DNA of 64,000 bases from Dryomyza anilis (taxonomy: Eukaryota; Arthropoda; Insecta; Diptera; Dryomyzidae), in contig OX638131.1 in NCBI GenBank assembly GCA_951804985.1, positions 40,924,044 to 40,988,043 on the forward strand, given 5' to 3'. The translations under genes and the position numbers were made by a program. The stretch's first letter is position 1. Each line of letters begins with the position of its first letter. The notes below the pieces were generated by a model. That model ran no database searches. It was given only the letters and a program-made list of their open reading frames with translations, and had not been told where the DNA came from. This document shows positions 14,601-29,600 of this stretch, piece by piece.

Positions 14601-17600
14601 AAGTATGAAAATTTAGTAGGTGATCTTCATTTGACTCTATTGTAGGTTACTGAGGCAAAGACATGGAAAGTAATACATTTATGCAAAGCTGAATAATACT
14701 GGTTTAAGGTTTTGTTGAATTTCTATGAATAATTGATGGACAAAAAATTTATATTGATTTAAAGGAGATCATAAAAATATATTTAAATCAAAAATTGAAG
14801 CATTGAGACGAATTCATATCAAAAACTATTAATCAGTTGCTTTTGAATGATTAAAGCGAGCAGACGTGTTTTTCTTTATTTTAAGAAAAAAAAATATTTT
14901 TTGAAACGTTTTTATTAGGTTGCTTTCTTGTCTGTCTGTTTGGTACAATTTTTGTAATGGATTTTAAACTAGATTTTATATATTGCCTCGAACTGGATGA
15001 CAATGCAAAGTTATCGTTTTATTTCCATCCGGTTCATAATGGTTCTATCGCCATGGTTCCATATCAAAGACACTTGAATCGTGAATATTTTTAATTTTAA
15101 TAATATTGGCCTTTCTAATTCTGTCAGACGAAAATAAAAAACATTTTTTTAATATAAAACGTTTTAAGGTGAATTTTTAGTATGATTTAAAATGAAACGT
15201 AGGGCGGTAAATAATATAATACATTTGATCCTTAAAGTTCACATTAAAAACGGTTTATATTAAAAAATATTTTTTATTTCATATTTTATATTTATATTTT
15301 ATTTCTATATAAAAAATATGTAAAAAATTTTGACTCGACAGTTTTTTGCGAATTGAAAATAAAAATATGATTTAAAAAATAAAATTTAAGATCTTCTCAT
15401 AATAAATATTCCACCTGTATAGATCCATCATGAATTTATCGATGACATAAATAATTCTCTTAATTACTTTATACTATGGTATACGACAAAATACAATTGA
15501 AAAATACTGAATACTATTAAATTATTTTTAAATTTCATGAAAATAATTTAAATAACCCTGCCATACAATTTTTTTCTGAGTTTATTGTAAATTCTAGGAA
15601 CATCTGCATTTCCCACATTTCACAATTTCATTTCATTCACTGCATTGTTTATAATTTTTTTTTGTGCAAAAAACTTTTTATCAAAAAGTAAAGCATTTGA
15701 ATACTCAGAGAGTGAGTGAGTTAGTGGGTGGTTGGTTGGGATGTTTGCCATGCGGTTGGCTTTTGAAAGAATTGCAGGTTGCGGGTTAAATTTTGTTTTT
15801 ATTTTATATTTTGCTAATTAGGTCATCATTATCCTTTGTTGCTTCATAATGATTCCCACAGGTGTTATAATTGTGCGTTATATACATTTGCCAAGAGGGT
15901 GTGAAGCACAATTGACAAAATATACGCTAAATATATAAACTCGTTTGATTAATCAAATTAACATTTAAGTCAATGCATAGCTGTCTAATTGAAATGTTTA
16001 ACAGAAGCATTTGCAATTTAAACAATTCTTTAATAAAAAATTTGTTATTTATTCAATATGATTTTTGTCATTGGACATCTCAAACATTTTTATAATTGGA
16101 GAGTTTTGATTGTTACTGTATAATTTAGTTTATTCATATCATGTAATGGTTTTATCAAATTTATGTTCGAAATTACAATCTTTTCAGTCCCTTTTAAGAA
16201 TTTTATGCAGTTATATTTTATTTATTAGTATTTCTAAGTTTTGCATTAATTTTAAATATTTTACTAATATTCTCATTGGAGAATAGTAGCAGAATTGAAT
16301 GCAACCATGGGACGCTTATGTGCTTGTTCTTGTTACCTTCATTTCTGTATAAAAGGGCAACACCAGCCCATATAATTGTCATTTAACGCTGAGCATTCAC
16401 ACTGATCTTATCGTGCAATATTGTTTTGGATATATTTTCAGTAGAAAAGCACGAATAGTTTCCATTCCTTGTGCGAGCCTTGAACTGTTTACAGATATCG
16501 TCCAATATAGCTTTGGACATAGTTTCTCAGTAAGTAGTGAAGACACTCCCAGTTTACTTTAATAAAATCGCTGTACCCACACATAAATACATGAATTATT
16601 ATTTGAGGTCCCCGAGGACTACAAATTGAAAAATTAAAGAACTTTACAAAGTAGTTTTTCATCTATCCTCAATTAAGATCGTGCATTTAATAAAATTACT
16701 TCCATACAAACTACATTGTGCTTCTTCAACGCATTCTGCTGTACGAGAAACTGCAGAAACTCCTGAAAAATAGGACCGGCGGTATAATTGTGATACCTTC
16801 GAAGTGAAGGTAAAAATTGACTCGAGGAATAATTATCCTTGGAAAAATTGCCCGGGAAAGAATTATCTCGGTAAAGAATGTTTTCTGGGGCATAAGTGTC
16901 CAAAGATAAATTATCCGGGGATAAACTTTCGGGAAAGAATTGTCAGATGTAAAATAGTACGAATGTATCCACATTTTAAACCAAATTCAAGTTGAAAACA
17001 CTATAAAACTTGTGCTTAATATAAATATATATTAAAAACCTCAATAATAAGTAATTACGATACAAAACACTTTATAAAATGTAAACTCACCTCTCAACCA
17101 CGTTTTCCGTCTTTATACCGGACGATTGATTGCCGATCTTGCGTAATTTATTCTGCGGCAACTTGCCCAGGAGCAACGGCTCCAAACCAGCCTGTCGTAT
17201 AATGAATTCTGTGTCGCGCTGAAACGTTTCCAGCTTGCCGATGATGGTGAAATTAACGCTGCACGGCGTGCAAAAACTGTACACTGGCGCCCAGTGCTCG
17301 TCGAAGCGCTTTTTCAACGCATGCTGCTGTATGAGAAACTGCAGAAACTCCTGAAAACTAGGACCAGCGCGATTGCGACCCAGTGATACGGCCTTGCGTC
17401 GGAATTGGCGTATGATCTTTTTCGCCAGCGCTTTGTAGTAATTGTTGCGCGCACCCTCGAGCTTGTTGCGGTATGCGGATACCAGGCGCTCGAAGGGTTC
17501 ACGTGCGAACAAAAACGACAGCGACGAGGGCAGATTGTCCAGCAGTTCGCTGAGCTCTGGGCGCGGGAAACGTTTGCGCGCCAACTCTAGCGGTAACGCC

Positions 17601-20600
17601 TCCGTACGATGCAGATACTTTATGTCGTAACCGCCTTTAAGTAAAAAATGATTTTTAGATACGGATTGCAGCAATTAAAAACGCATGAGGTTGTGATAAC
17701 CAAATTTTACAAAATAATAATAAAATTATTTCACTTTAAATATGTTCCCACAACTGACATCTCAGAACGGATTCGGTCGTCAGAGCAGATATTTGTGTTC
17801 TGCTTAATGTGAAAGTCCAATAATTCTCTATTTGAGTTGCTTTTATATGAAAAACTTCGATTGTGTTGAAACTACTTATCAATCATTTCTGAGCACCGAA
17901 TTACATAGCAAATAGTGAAATTCATTTGGTTAACACAACTAATTTCTTTTAATACTCACCTAATATATTGAAATAATACATCCACGTACTGCTGGCCGCT
18001 TTGAAAACGTTGCACCAGACCAAATTGTGACCCGGCGAGATGAGAAACTCCCACGGGTCCGGCGGGTACACGGCCTGCAGATTGTAACGCTGACAGACGG
18101 CATTTAGGTGGTCGCGGCGTTGCATTAACTCGTGCTCTGTGGCACTATGCAGCTCCTCGGAGTACTCGTAGACCGGATTGAGTGTGGTGGCAAATAGGCC
18201 CGGTGGTGCTTCTGCGGCTGGCGTTGCATGTGGCTTATGCAGCTTCAACAGTACAGAACCAGCTTTAAACTGTTTCAATTGCTTTAAAATGAAATTTATT
18301 AAAAAAAAATACATTTTGTGAATATATTTTGCGCTGCTAACTACCTCCGCACTTGCGCCACCTTCTCTGCTGGCTGCACCACTCGCCCCTGTGCGTTCCT
18401 CCTTCTTCTGCTCGATCGCATGCAAAGACTCGCGAAATAAGAACGTGAAGTAGAAGATCGCAACCAATACCAGTCCAATGAATTTGAGATAAAAGTGTAG
18501 CCGTCTACGCGAGAGGAGACGTTTCAACATTGTCACGTGACGCGACCCACTATTGCTCTCTCAATGAATTCTTTCTACACGGGTGACCTAAACGACTTAT
18601 AGTTGATCCCTTTGATAATTTCTTTCAGATTATGTGGTTCTTTTTGTGCTGGTTAAATGTTATCTCATTGTAGAAAGCAGCAGAGTTTTCTTATTTTTGT
18701 TTTTGGTTCATTGTAAATTGTTGGAGCTATAATATATAAAATATATTGGTTTTCAATATTGCTAAAGAATATTTTGGGCATTCTCTGAGAAACAGAATGG
18801 GAAATGAAAAGTTCCCGATTCAAAAGTGCCAAAGATTTCAATTAAAGAAGTATTACCCTCATAATGTAAAAAGAAAAGAAAACGAATTTGTCAAGAAATG
18901 CGAATGACAGAATTTCTTTGAACTAAAGAAATTGACGATTTATCAAATTGCGCCGAAATAAGTGTCAAATTCGACGATATATTTTATCTTTGGTTTGTAA
19001 TTGGTTTTGAAATATATCGCTGAAAAATAAATTTGAATAAATGGGACGAAAGAACAGATGAAACGAAACGTAATCTATGCCAATTCATTGACGAAGTGAC
19101 TGCAAACGAATCGCATAACAATCACACGGTTCCTTTTATGTTATAAGGTTATTTATTAAAAGTTTTGAATAGTTGTATAGATTTTTCGAAAATATCTACC
19201 GAAAACTCTCAAATCATTTACATCTTTAATAACAACATCTTTCAGTTTGAGTTCATAGTTCCAAAGATTAGAAATTAAAGTTTAGATCTCGATAATTTTG
19301 AAAACATTGTATAAAAATAATAAATTACTTATCAATGTTTTTTATATTTTCTATATACTAAACATTAAATGAACTTTTATAGATATATATGTCAATTGTG
19401 TCCTTCGCTCTGTATTATTTGTCTCATTAATATACATTATTTTTCATTTGTAAACCACGGAAATCCAACAGTTGTAACCAGTTCAAAGGCTTTGCTTTTA
19501 AGCACCTCGTTTTTTCTGTAGCTGTTTTTGTAAATTTTTAGTTTAAAAGTGGTTGGGTGGATGGATGGTGAATTCTAAGAATCCATCTGCAACGTAATGG
19601 AATATTAAATGAACTTTTTGCATTCAAAAGGCTTGCAATTCAGCAACAACTAAATGTAAGCAAGCTTAATTGTGACCTCGTAGTTGTGGCAGTATGTTTT
19701 CTTAATAATTTAATTTTTTTTTGATAGTTCTTGCACTTACATTTTACAACAGAGTTTTATAGTTTTCACTGAAATTCATGAACGCGTAGCACTTATAAAA
19801 GTTCAATAAGTATCGTTGATTTATTTGTCTTGAGTAGTTATTTATTTCAAATTTGTAACTAAACCATTAGTTTTTTTGTTAATATTTGTTAATACAGTTC
19901 TAGAATTAATATTTTATGGAGGTTTCTGTAAAAATATTCTAAAACCAATTAAATTTTTTAGCACATACTTTTTTAATTAAAATCAGTGTCCAAAATAATA
20001 TGTATAGAATACAAATTGCAATAAACAAAAAATATAACATTTTAATATTGGACAATTTAAAAATATTTATTAATAAAGTGACGGGAACAGGCTGTTGAAA
20101 TCAGGAACTAAAACCAAGATTTTTAAAATCGCGATTCAGATTCCAACCGAAAAATGTATATGGGTTTCGATTGCGGTGCTTTGCGGTCACTGACAGGTAC
20201 TACATTATCGGTTTTGGTTCAAAGCGCACAGTGGTCAAAAAGTGTATGATTTCGGAAAAAGGTCCGGAACCAATAGATTTACTTGAATGAATTTATTTTT
20301 TGGATTATTGCGGATCATATATATTTTAGGAATTTACATTTAAAATCAAATAGTAGTGGGCGTACCCTTTAATGAAATGAAACCATTTTAACATACTTTA
20401 TACTTATTTATATATGCCCTAAAAAAACAAAATTTTAAGTATATAGCTCTTTTAGTTTTCTTCTTAACGTGTTTTCCGTACGGACGGACGCAAATTATGC
20501 GAAATGTATATTGGGCGTACCCCTTAAAGAAATGAAACCATTTTAACATATTTTATACTTCATATCGTCACTGTCATGCCAAAGGGGCGAATGTGCATTT

Positions 20601-23600
20601 TTAAAATTGTTGGGAAATCAAATTGTAAAGTTTGAAGTGCTTTAAAAATTAGAAAAATTTATATTTTTTTAATTTTTTCTGTTATTTTAGTTTATTCGTC
20701 AATTATTATAACGTATATAAAATATCTTTAGATTTGGACAACCTACTGAATTATAAATACGGATTTTGTGAGGCTATATCCAGATCAAAACGCAAATATT
20801 TTTGATTTTTATGCTGTAACTTTTTATTAGCGCACGATAAAATAGTAATGTGGAGGCATTCATTGATTGTTTTAAAAGCACCTATCTATTAGCATTATTA
20901 ATTAAAAATATTTTGTCAAACATTAATTTGCCATTTGTTATTTGCAGGAAAAAAATATTTGGCAAAATATTTCAAAGTAATGATGCAGTTCGATAGGTGC
21001 TTTAAAGACAAACAATTAATGCCTTTACACCACTATTTTATCTTGCACTAATAAAAAATTAAAGCAAAAAAACTAAGAAATTGAAAATCTTGTCATGCCA
21101 AAAGGGCGAAACTTTTCGTTTTTTCGCCATAACTCTTTAATGGTACAAGATAAAATAGTGGTGAAAAGGTATTAATTGTTTGTTTTTAAAGTACCTATCG
21201 AACTGCATCATTATTTAAAAATATTTTGCCAAACATTTTTTCCTGTAAATAACAAATGGCAAATTAATGTTTGGAAAAATATGTTTAATTAATGATGCAA
21301 AACGATAGGTACTTTGAATACAAACAATAAATGCCTTTACACCACTATTTTATCTTATTCCAATAAAAAGTTATGGCGAAAAAACGAAAAGATTCGCCTT
21401 TTTGGCATGACAAGATTTTCAATTTTTCAAATACGCCCTTTTGGTTTTGTTTTTTGTGGCTAGAAATATCTAACAAAATGACACGCGATTTTGGTACAGC
21501 ATACTTGAGGATAAACTACATTCAAAAATCTAAAAAAACGCAAATGTCAAAAATTGCACATTCGCCCCTTTGGCATGATAGTGACGATATGTATGCACAT
21601 AAGAATAAGCATTATTTCAATCAAAACAAACGTTCCAGCTTGAGACTATATATATTTATATATAAAATCAGATCAGATCTAACAGGCATAAACTTATCAT
21701 CAATTTTTACAACACAAATTTTATGCAACTTTGGCGATTTTTATAAAAAAACGAAACGTTGTATTTTTGAACAGCGAACGGATTATTAATATTTGAAGTT
21801 TTTGCTACAAAATAGTTTGTTCAGATTTTGAAAACCATGTATATCAAAGAGGTACTTTTTTCCGAAAATAAACCACTGTGTAGCGGTTCCGATTCCGGTT
21901 CCAACCAAAAAAAAAATAAATATGGGTTCCGATTCCGGTTTCACACATTTTTAATAACTGTTCCGACTTTGGTTCCAAAAATGATTAAAATACAGAACAC
22001 TCTCCGAAACTGTAGCCGATAAAGCGTAAAAACCTAGTAGAAATTTAGCATATTAGGGAAAACACGATCATGGCACGATCTGCTGATCATAAATTTATTT
22101 TATAATTTCTATTAGGGAAATGCGGTGTCTCATAGACATCTGTGCAAATGCATTTGAAACCCACCTCAATACATTTATTTTATTTCAAGACATTAGAATG
22201 TGTTGCTCACCACAACAAAGCACAAGTAGTGTCAAAACACAAACAAGACGTAGTTGTAGTGAAGAGTCTAAAATAATGTAAAATACAAATTCAAACACTG
22301 AAATGAATTCCTTATGAAACTGAGTACTCAATTTTACATTTACATTTTTTTTATCATTCTTACTCTAAGGAATTTCCATTATTATCAAAATGTAGAAGAT
22401 TTTCAAGAGGTACAGATAAGAAAATCTTATAATATTACATACATATTAATTTTTTTATTTATCGAACAACGTGTTTTTCATTATTTAATTTTTTTCAAAA
22501 ATGTTTCATTTTGTTGGATTTATTGCTTTTCGACCAATGCGTTAATTTTGTCGTATAACAATTTTTCAACAATTTTTTTTTTTTGAAAAATAATATTTGT
22601 TGTATTTAACAAAAAACATAAATATCGAGACTGTAGTACATATTTTGCAGAGGGAACTTTAAATACATTTGAGCAGATGTCTAGTGTATAATTGAAACTG
22701 TATATTTTGTATTTTTCACTGTGAAATTTTATCGCACTTCACTAATTCAATTTTTCTTTATATTACTTGATGTAGCTACTTTTTTATATTTTTAACAAAC
22801 GGTTTTGGTATACCGATTTCCAATTACAATATCGGTTTCCGCATTTATTAAAAACACTTTTTGCCCATATTTTCAATATCTTGCACTGAATACCGAATTA
22901 TTTTAGCCACACAAATACTAAAAAGCAATTATTTAACAATTTAAATTATAATTTTAATAAAAATTATAATTTTAATATAATTTTAAAAATATAATAATAA
23001 TTTTATAGATATGTGTATTTTTTCATAAACCGTTCAATTACATTTTTAAATCGATAGAAACACGAAATAGTTTTGGATATCGTTTATACTTGATTTTTGT
23101 ACAATGTTTTCGGAATGATTCGGAATTTTAGAAATGGAACGTTTTTACGTTTTCAATTGCTGGTTATTGGATTCGGTGCAAACCTTGAATTGAACAAAAT
23201 ATACGAATTCGTCATTTTTTAATGATTTCAATTTTAACAGTGACCTATTTCACTATCTTGCATTATGTTGTTATTATAGATTTAATTTATCACTCAAAAA
23301 TTGTATGGTTACGAAAATGTTTTATTTTTTTCTGAAAATACATTGAATGTTTTATCGAAATCCGTTAGATACATTTCGAATCACATTGAGCACGTGTTAT
23401 TATTAAAGATATACTTATTAATAAATCATTATTTTCTTGATTGCAGTAGCTAATTTTGGGTATTTTAACTCAAGACTGTTAAAATTCACAAAACTACTGC
23501 AAGACAAATTCTTTGTTTTATCGTCGTTCTTCACGCATTGACGTGACGTTGCGTTAAGCATGTTGTAACGGCAGCGACAACAATTTCAGCATTTAATTTA

Positions 23601-26600
23601 TTTGTTGCTGTAGTTTCGGTGACAACATGACATTCATTGCTTGTCGGTCGCTCGGTCGGTTTGTTGGTTGTTTGGTGTGGTGCAAATTGCTGCCGTCGCG
23701 CATATTATAAACGAATTTATTTGTTTATTTTGCATATTTATAGGCGCCGGCTAAATTGCAAATTGTCGTCGAGAGCTCGAGGGAGAGCCGTTAACGAGCA
23801 CAAAATGAGCGGCGACAGAGCAACAACAACAACGTCAACAACAACAACAGCAGTGACAGAAACAACAAGAGCTGCTTTCAGTGAAGCGCTAGCACTTGTA
23901 AGAGTGCAGCAGAGCAGCCGACGCCATGCATATGCATGAACGACAATAAAAACAAAGGCAGAAGGAAGCATACATTCCGACAGACAGACACACAATCACT
24001 CACACACACAAACACACAATCGAAAGGAGCAGGCGAAGACAAGGACGAAGAGTAACTCTTGCTGCTGCTGCTACTGCTGTTGATGACGTTGCAGGCGCTG
24101 AATGTAGGGCGCCGAGCAGGCAGGCAGGCGAGCACCTTGTTGAATGTCCTTTTTCGCGTGTCACACTTTTTTTTTATATTTTTATTGTTCGTTTGGCTCG
24201 TTATTGTTGTTGGCTGCTAAGCATTTGTAATTCACATTTGCACTAAAGCAACAGCATGCAGCCTTTTAGGCGCAGTGACAGCAACAAAACGTTGAATTTG
24301 CTGCAGGTGCTGCTCGAAATAATGTTGCCTACAATTTGCAATTTAAATAATTGCTTTATGCAGCAACGACAACAGAATGAAAAAAATAGGCGTGTTTTGT
24401 TGCTAACTCGATTAAATGTTGGTTTATTTTGTAATGATGAAAAAATGTTGCCGATTTCTTGGCTCAATTAACAAATGCACTCTATCGACTGCCGTTTTTT
24501 TTTTTTTGATTATTCTTCTTTGTTAATTTTTGCAAATATTTGTTTTATAATTTTTGTCGAATTATTTGCAATTGGTATTTGTTTTTACCCAATTTGGCGA
24601 AAAATTCCGACGTTGGCGACGCGTATCCTGCAACTTGCGATGTACACAGCTCAGCACAGACTCACGGCGCACACAGTGGGCACAGTCGACGACACAAACA
24701 CACGCGCACGCACGACGACGACGCTCAACACAGCAGTGGCATCAGCTCCACTATCATCACCACCAACAGTGGCTAAAAACAGCAACCAACCAACAAACAA
24801 ATAGACAGACGGACGTACATGCGAGGCAGGCAGGCAGACAGAGCAATTTTTCTTGTACACGTCCTGGCGGCAATGAGCCAAACTTGTAACTGCTGCGTGT
24901 GCGTTGCGAGATATTCGCAAATTGCGAGCAATCAACATCGTCATTGCTGTGGCAACGACAACGTTGGCGACGGGGTCCGACTGGGAATTTCAGGGCTACC
25001 AACTCGATTTGAAAACTCGACTTTTAATAATATAAAATCGTGGTAAATTGAAAGTGTCATTAGTGGCACTTATGACAAATCAGAAGCATTTATACAGCCA
25101 GAAAATAATAGTAAATTAATGGTATTATAATAGAGACACAATTATTTTCTCTATTAAAATTAGTCAATAGGATGCATACCGTTACTGCAATAATATTCAA
25201 ACAATTAATAGCATAGTTTGGTTGTTATATAATAGTAAGACCTATTAGTATCAAGGAATGAAACCTAAACGAATATCGGTTTCGGTTTTCATTTGAGTTT
25301 CGGTTTCGTTTACGGTTTCGGTTTTAAGTTTTTAAAACGAAACTGTTTCGGTATACCGGTTCCAAGTTACGGTTTCGTTAATATGGAAAACTATTAATAC
25401 AGTCAGAATAAAATGTCCCATTCATTTTATTCTGAGTGTAGTACCAACAATTTAAAATATAAAAATTAAATGACCTTATATTGTTATACTTACATCATTT
25501 AAATGTTTTTGTTTATATTATAAGATCTTCAGTGGATTCAATTCTTAAAAATTAAAATACTTTAAAGCACATTTTCTACGAAGACCGTTATGATGCATTA
25601 TGAGGCTATTTTTGAAGACTGCGGCTATTTCAAAACAGCCGCTACTATTTAAGCCACAGCTGTTTACTTTAACAACCAAGCTGCTGCTTTTTTTTTCAAT
25701 CTGTAACACTGTGCGGCAAAATGACATCTTTTTTAATTGAATTCCGATTTTTATTATATATTTTGTGAGTCTATATGGTCTACTGACATGTCCCTACAAA
25801 ACTTGTTACCATTGCGACAAATTGAAGAATTATTTTTAAAAAATTGTTGCGGATCCTAATAGAGGAAGGTTCAACGAAGACGATGGTATCAATTTCATCG
25901 ATTTTCTGAGATATCAAATTTTCGACAACCCAAATTTAACATCTCTCCCAGTGTGCATTGTAATTTTAGTTTTTAAAAAACATTTAATTTATTTTGAATT
26001 AAAATATTTGAAATGAACAATTATATTTTTCTGAGTTTTCAAAAATTAAATTTTTATAACACACAATCAAAAAACATATTTTATAAACAATCATTGAAAA
26101 TTAACAAGTATACATAAGTGTAAAGTATGTATATATATATATATGTCCCTACAGTAATGAACCATGCATTTCTCCAATTTTCCTACTGTAGTTTGTCAAA
26201 AAAATTCAAATATGTTCGGCGAGTTGGATATATCGTCGTTGTTCAGTGAAAAGTCGTAAGTCCTTTTTTCGAAAATATCGAGATAAGTATGCCACTGTTA
26301 TAAAGAAGAACTCATCTTTACGTTGGAAAAGTCCTCGTAGTCCTATATCTTACCAAACCGAAGATATTAAAAATGAAAAATCACTAATTCCAAATATTTA
26401 AAAATTCAGTCCACAATTAGCCCTTAAAAGGGGCCGATCAAATCTATTTTGGACTTAAACTATAGAAGAAGATCTACATGGATACTCCGTATCAAAAAAT
26501 AATATAATATTACCATAATAGTGGCGTAAAAAATCAGTCAAATTTATAAAAGACTTAGTGATTTTTCACTGAACGGCAATCGTCGAAATCTAAATAAAAC

Positions 26601-29600
26601 GGTCCACAAAAATGGTCGGATTTCAATGATTTTTGGATTAAATGACAAATATTATGAAGTTCTTTCATCTCCAATGCAAACTGAAATCTGATACAATTAT
26701 TTGGATAAACTGAAACACTGTTACTGTTTATATGCAACTTAGTGATTTTTCACTGAACGGTAATCGTCGAAATCTGAATAAAATCATGCTGAGTCCACAA
26801 AAATGGTCTGATGTCAACGATTTTTTGGATTAAATTAAATCCGATACAATTATTTGGATAAACTGGAGCACTGTTACTGTTTATATGGGACTTTTCATTG
26901 AACGGAAATCGTCGAAATATGATTAAAACGGTGCCGATTCTACAACAATGGTCGGATTTCAATGATTTTTGAATTAAATGATAGATTTTATGCGGTTCTT
27001 TCATCCCCAATTCAAACTAAAATCAGATACAATTATTTGGATAAACTGGAGCACTGTTACTGTTTATATGGGACTTAGTGATTTTTCACTGAACGATAAT
27101 GAAAAGAAGACAATAACGGTCATGTGTTGTGTTTAAACTATTTTTTTTTTTTGCATTTTGTAGCGGAATGTGTTGTTTATACTACAAGCTAAGCACTATT
27201 TGAATCCAAAAATATTCTGATTTGTTACGGTAATTTTTATCTTTAAGATCATTTATCTCAATACTAAATTTTTGGACTTAGTGACTTTTTACTGAAGGAC
27301 GACGATATATCCTAGGCTAAAAATTGTACCCAACAATTTGAAATTTTTAAAATTTAAGACTAATTGAAAACAGCCCCCGGTTTCAAAATATTTTCCACTT
27401 TGTGTTTTATGGAGTTAATTGATTTATAAAAATTTGTGTAAATTTGTTCTCTGTAAAGTTGGGAATTCTTAAAAAATTAAGAATTGGCAACTCTTTTATT
27501 TGTGCGATACGTTATCCTGGCGCAAACCCGACTATTGCTGAATCCAATGTCAATCGTACCTCTGGAGGGAGTCTTCGGTGATAAGTTTGTGTGTGTGTGT
27601 GCTCTGTGCTCTGTCCGTGTGACGCAAGCGCTCCGCGTTATATTTTTGTGCTCCATTGAACTCCTTGGGTTTCATTAGAATCCTGTGGTGGTTGTTTTTG
27701 TTTATATCCTGTTTGTCTCTACATGTGTTTAATAATTTCTGTTTACCTTTTTGGTGTGTCTGTATGTATTAAATTATGTCCTACGTCACGTTTCTTGTAT
27801 CCTTGTTGCATTGCATGTTGCGGAGCTTTGAACTTTTTGCAAGGATATTCAAGCCGCTCAGTTTGTGACGTAGTTTCAACTTCTACTACTACTTGCATTG
27901 ATTAGAGTGGATTTTGCAGGAATGCGAAAAATTTAATTCTGAAAAACAAGCAAAATGTGGGTCAATCATTTGCAATTTATGCTTAAAAGACTCTGGTGAA
28001 TATTCAACAAACATTTACATTTAATTTAATGTTAAGGATATTAGTATTCTATAACCAAAGGTAAGGTAACAGAAAATCGCGTCAATATTCTTCAATATAA
28101 TGGAAATTAATTTAAAAAAAGACCTATCTAAAAGCAATAAAAATGACAGACACTAAATTTGATATTTTTCTTTTAAACAGTTTACTATGAACAACATCTC
28201 AAAAACATTTTAATACATTAAAAAGGGATATGCCACGCCCTTCTCCATAAATTAATGCAGAGAACCATGTAGAAACTGCGATCTTCGGCACTCCGATCAC
28301 CCTGCAAAAATAAATAGACATATTTTGGAAAATATTTTTAAAAATCTCAGTCTTTTCTTTATAGTAAATGTAGCAGAATTTATTTTTTGCCCAAAGAGAT
28401 TGCATACAGGTGTTTTCGCTGCCATTTTTATCAAATAAATTCAAACATTAGGTTTGTTGAATTTAAATCGAAAATTTTGTCAACAAAGACTTTTTAAAAG
28501 CCAAATTATGATGTTGTCTGTCATATTTTTGGTCAACAAAATAATTAAAATTCAATATGCGTTGGATTGAGATATTTCTAAGTAAGTTTTGTGGCAAATT
28601 ATCAGCGGACAAATACAGTTTTTTAAACTGTGTTGCACTGTTAAATTCAATCTATAAAATTCTACTTCTACAGAGCCAATATTTTCGGAAGCGACGTCAG
28701 CAAACTCGTTAGAAAACTCTATTTAATATATACTCTCTGCCCAAACGTAGAGTCAATTATTAAGAAATTTCTAAAATGGAGAAAAATACAAATTCGGGAT
28801 TTCATGGGAGTATGTTGCACTTACAAAAAATGTATTTGAAATGAAATATGTATTTTTCATTATTTTAAATTGTAAATTTAGCCCACTGTAACTCAGGAGA
28901 TAGTTCTCAGAAAAATATCAATACATTTCTAGATACCCTTACATACCTAAATTTAACCAAAATCAGAGTGATTTACTTCTCAAAAATTACTTTATTTGAT
29001 CGAATTTATGATGGAACGACTCCATTAAAACATTTTATTATTTATAGGGGTCTGCTTGTATCGATCATACCATTTTTGCTTCTTTTTAAATTTTGAAAAA
29101 TCGAAAAGTTTTTATTTTTATAATTAAATTTACTTTTAACAACAACTTAAAATGAAAAGTAGCAGATCTGCTCCGATCGGAGCAGAATGTGAACACTGCA
29201 TGAAAGCAAAAGAAGCGCAAACTCTCAGTTTTTATTGCTGTCGAGTGGAAGCAAGAGTTTTATTACCGTACAGAGTTGATGCTTCGAGACGAAGCAACAT
29301 TATATTTAGAGTAAGGAATACTTCGAACGAGAGCACAGTTATTTATTTTTCTTCAGCAATCCTCTTTGACTTTCAGTCCTTCCATTAAATGCTTCACAGT
29401 TCTCTTTTTGAAAAATTATTAATATCGGTCCAGCATTTAAACAACAAAAAGGAAGAGTTTTCGAATCGAGACAGCATTTAAAAAGCAAAGATCACGTGTT
29501 TTGTAATTAAGATAGCGTTTAAAAGCCAAGAGCGAGCGTTTTGAAATCGTAACAGCATTAAAAAGCAATTAATGAGAGTTTTGGAATTGCTCGTGCCAAT

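Noticed and set aside
21373..21789. 138-residue frame starting [14 protein letters not shown]
   Set aside because: Its first third lies inside the arms of the palindromic TIR element and the rest is AT-rich filler. No homology or codon bias.
23637..24135. Ser/Thr-rich and Val/Ser-rich frames on both strands
   Set aside because: Low-complexity CAACAA, CTGCTG and CACACA runs stay open in several frames. No splice sites or homology support a protein.
28199..28444. 81-residue frame on the - strand with a GC-richer end
   Set aside because: Only about 90 bp look coding, the frame has no recognisable motif, and no consistent exon model could be built.
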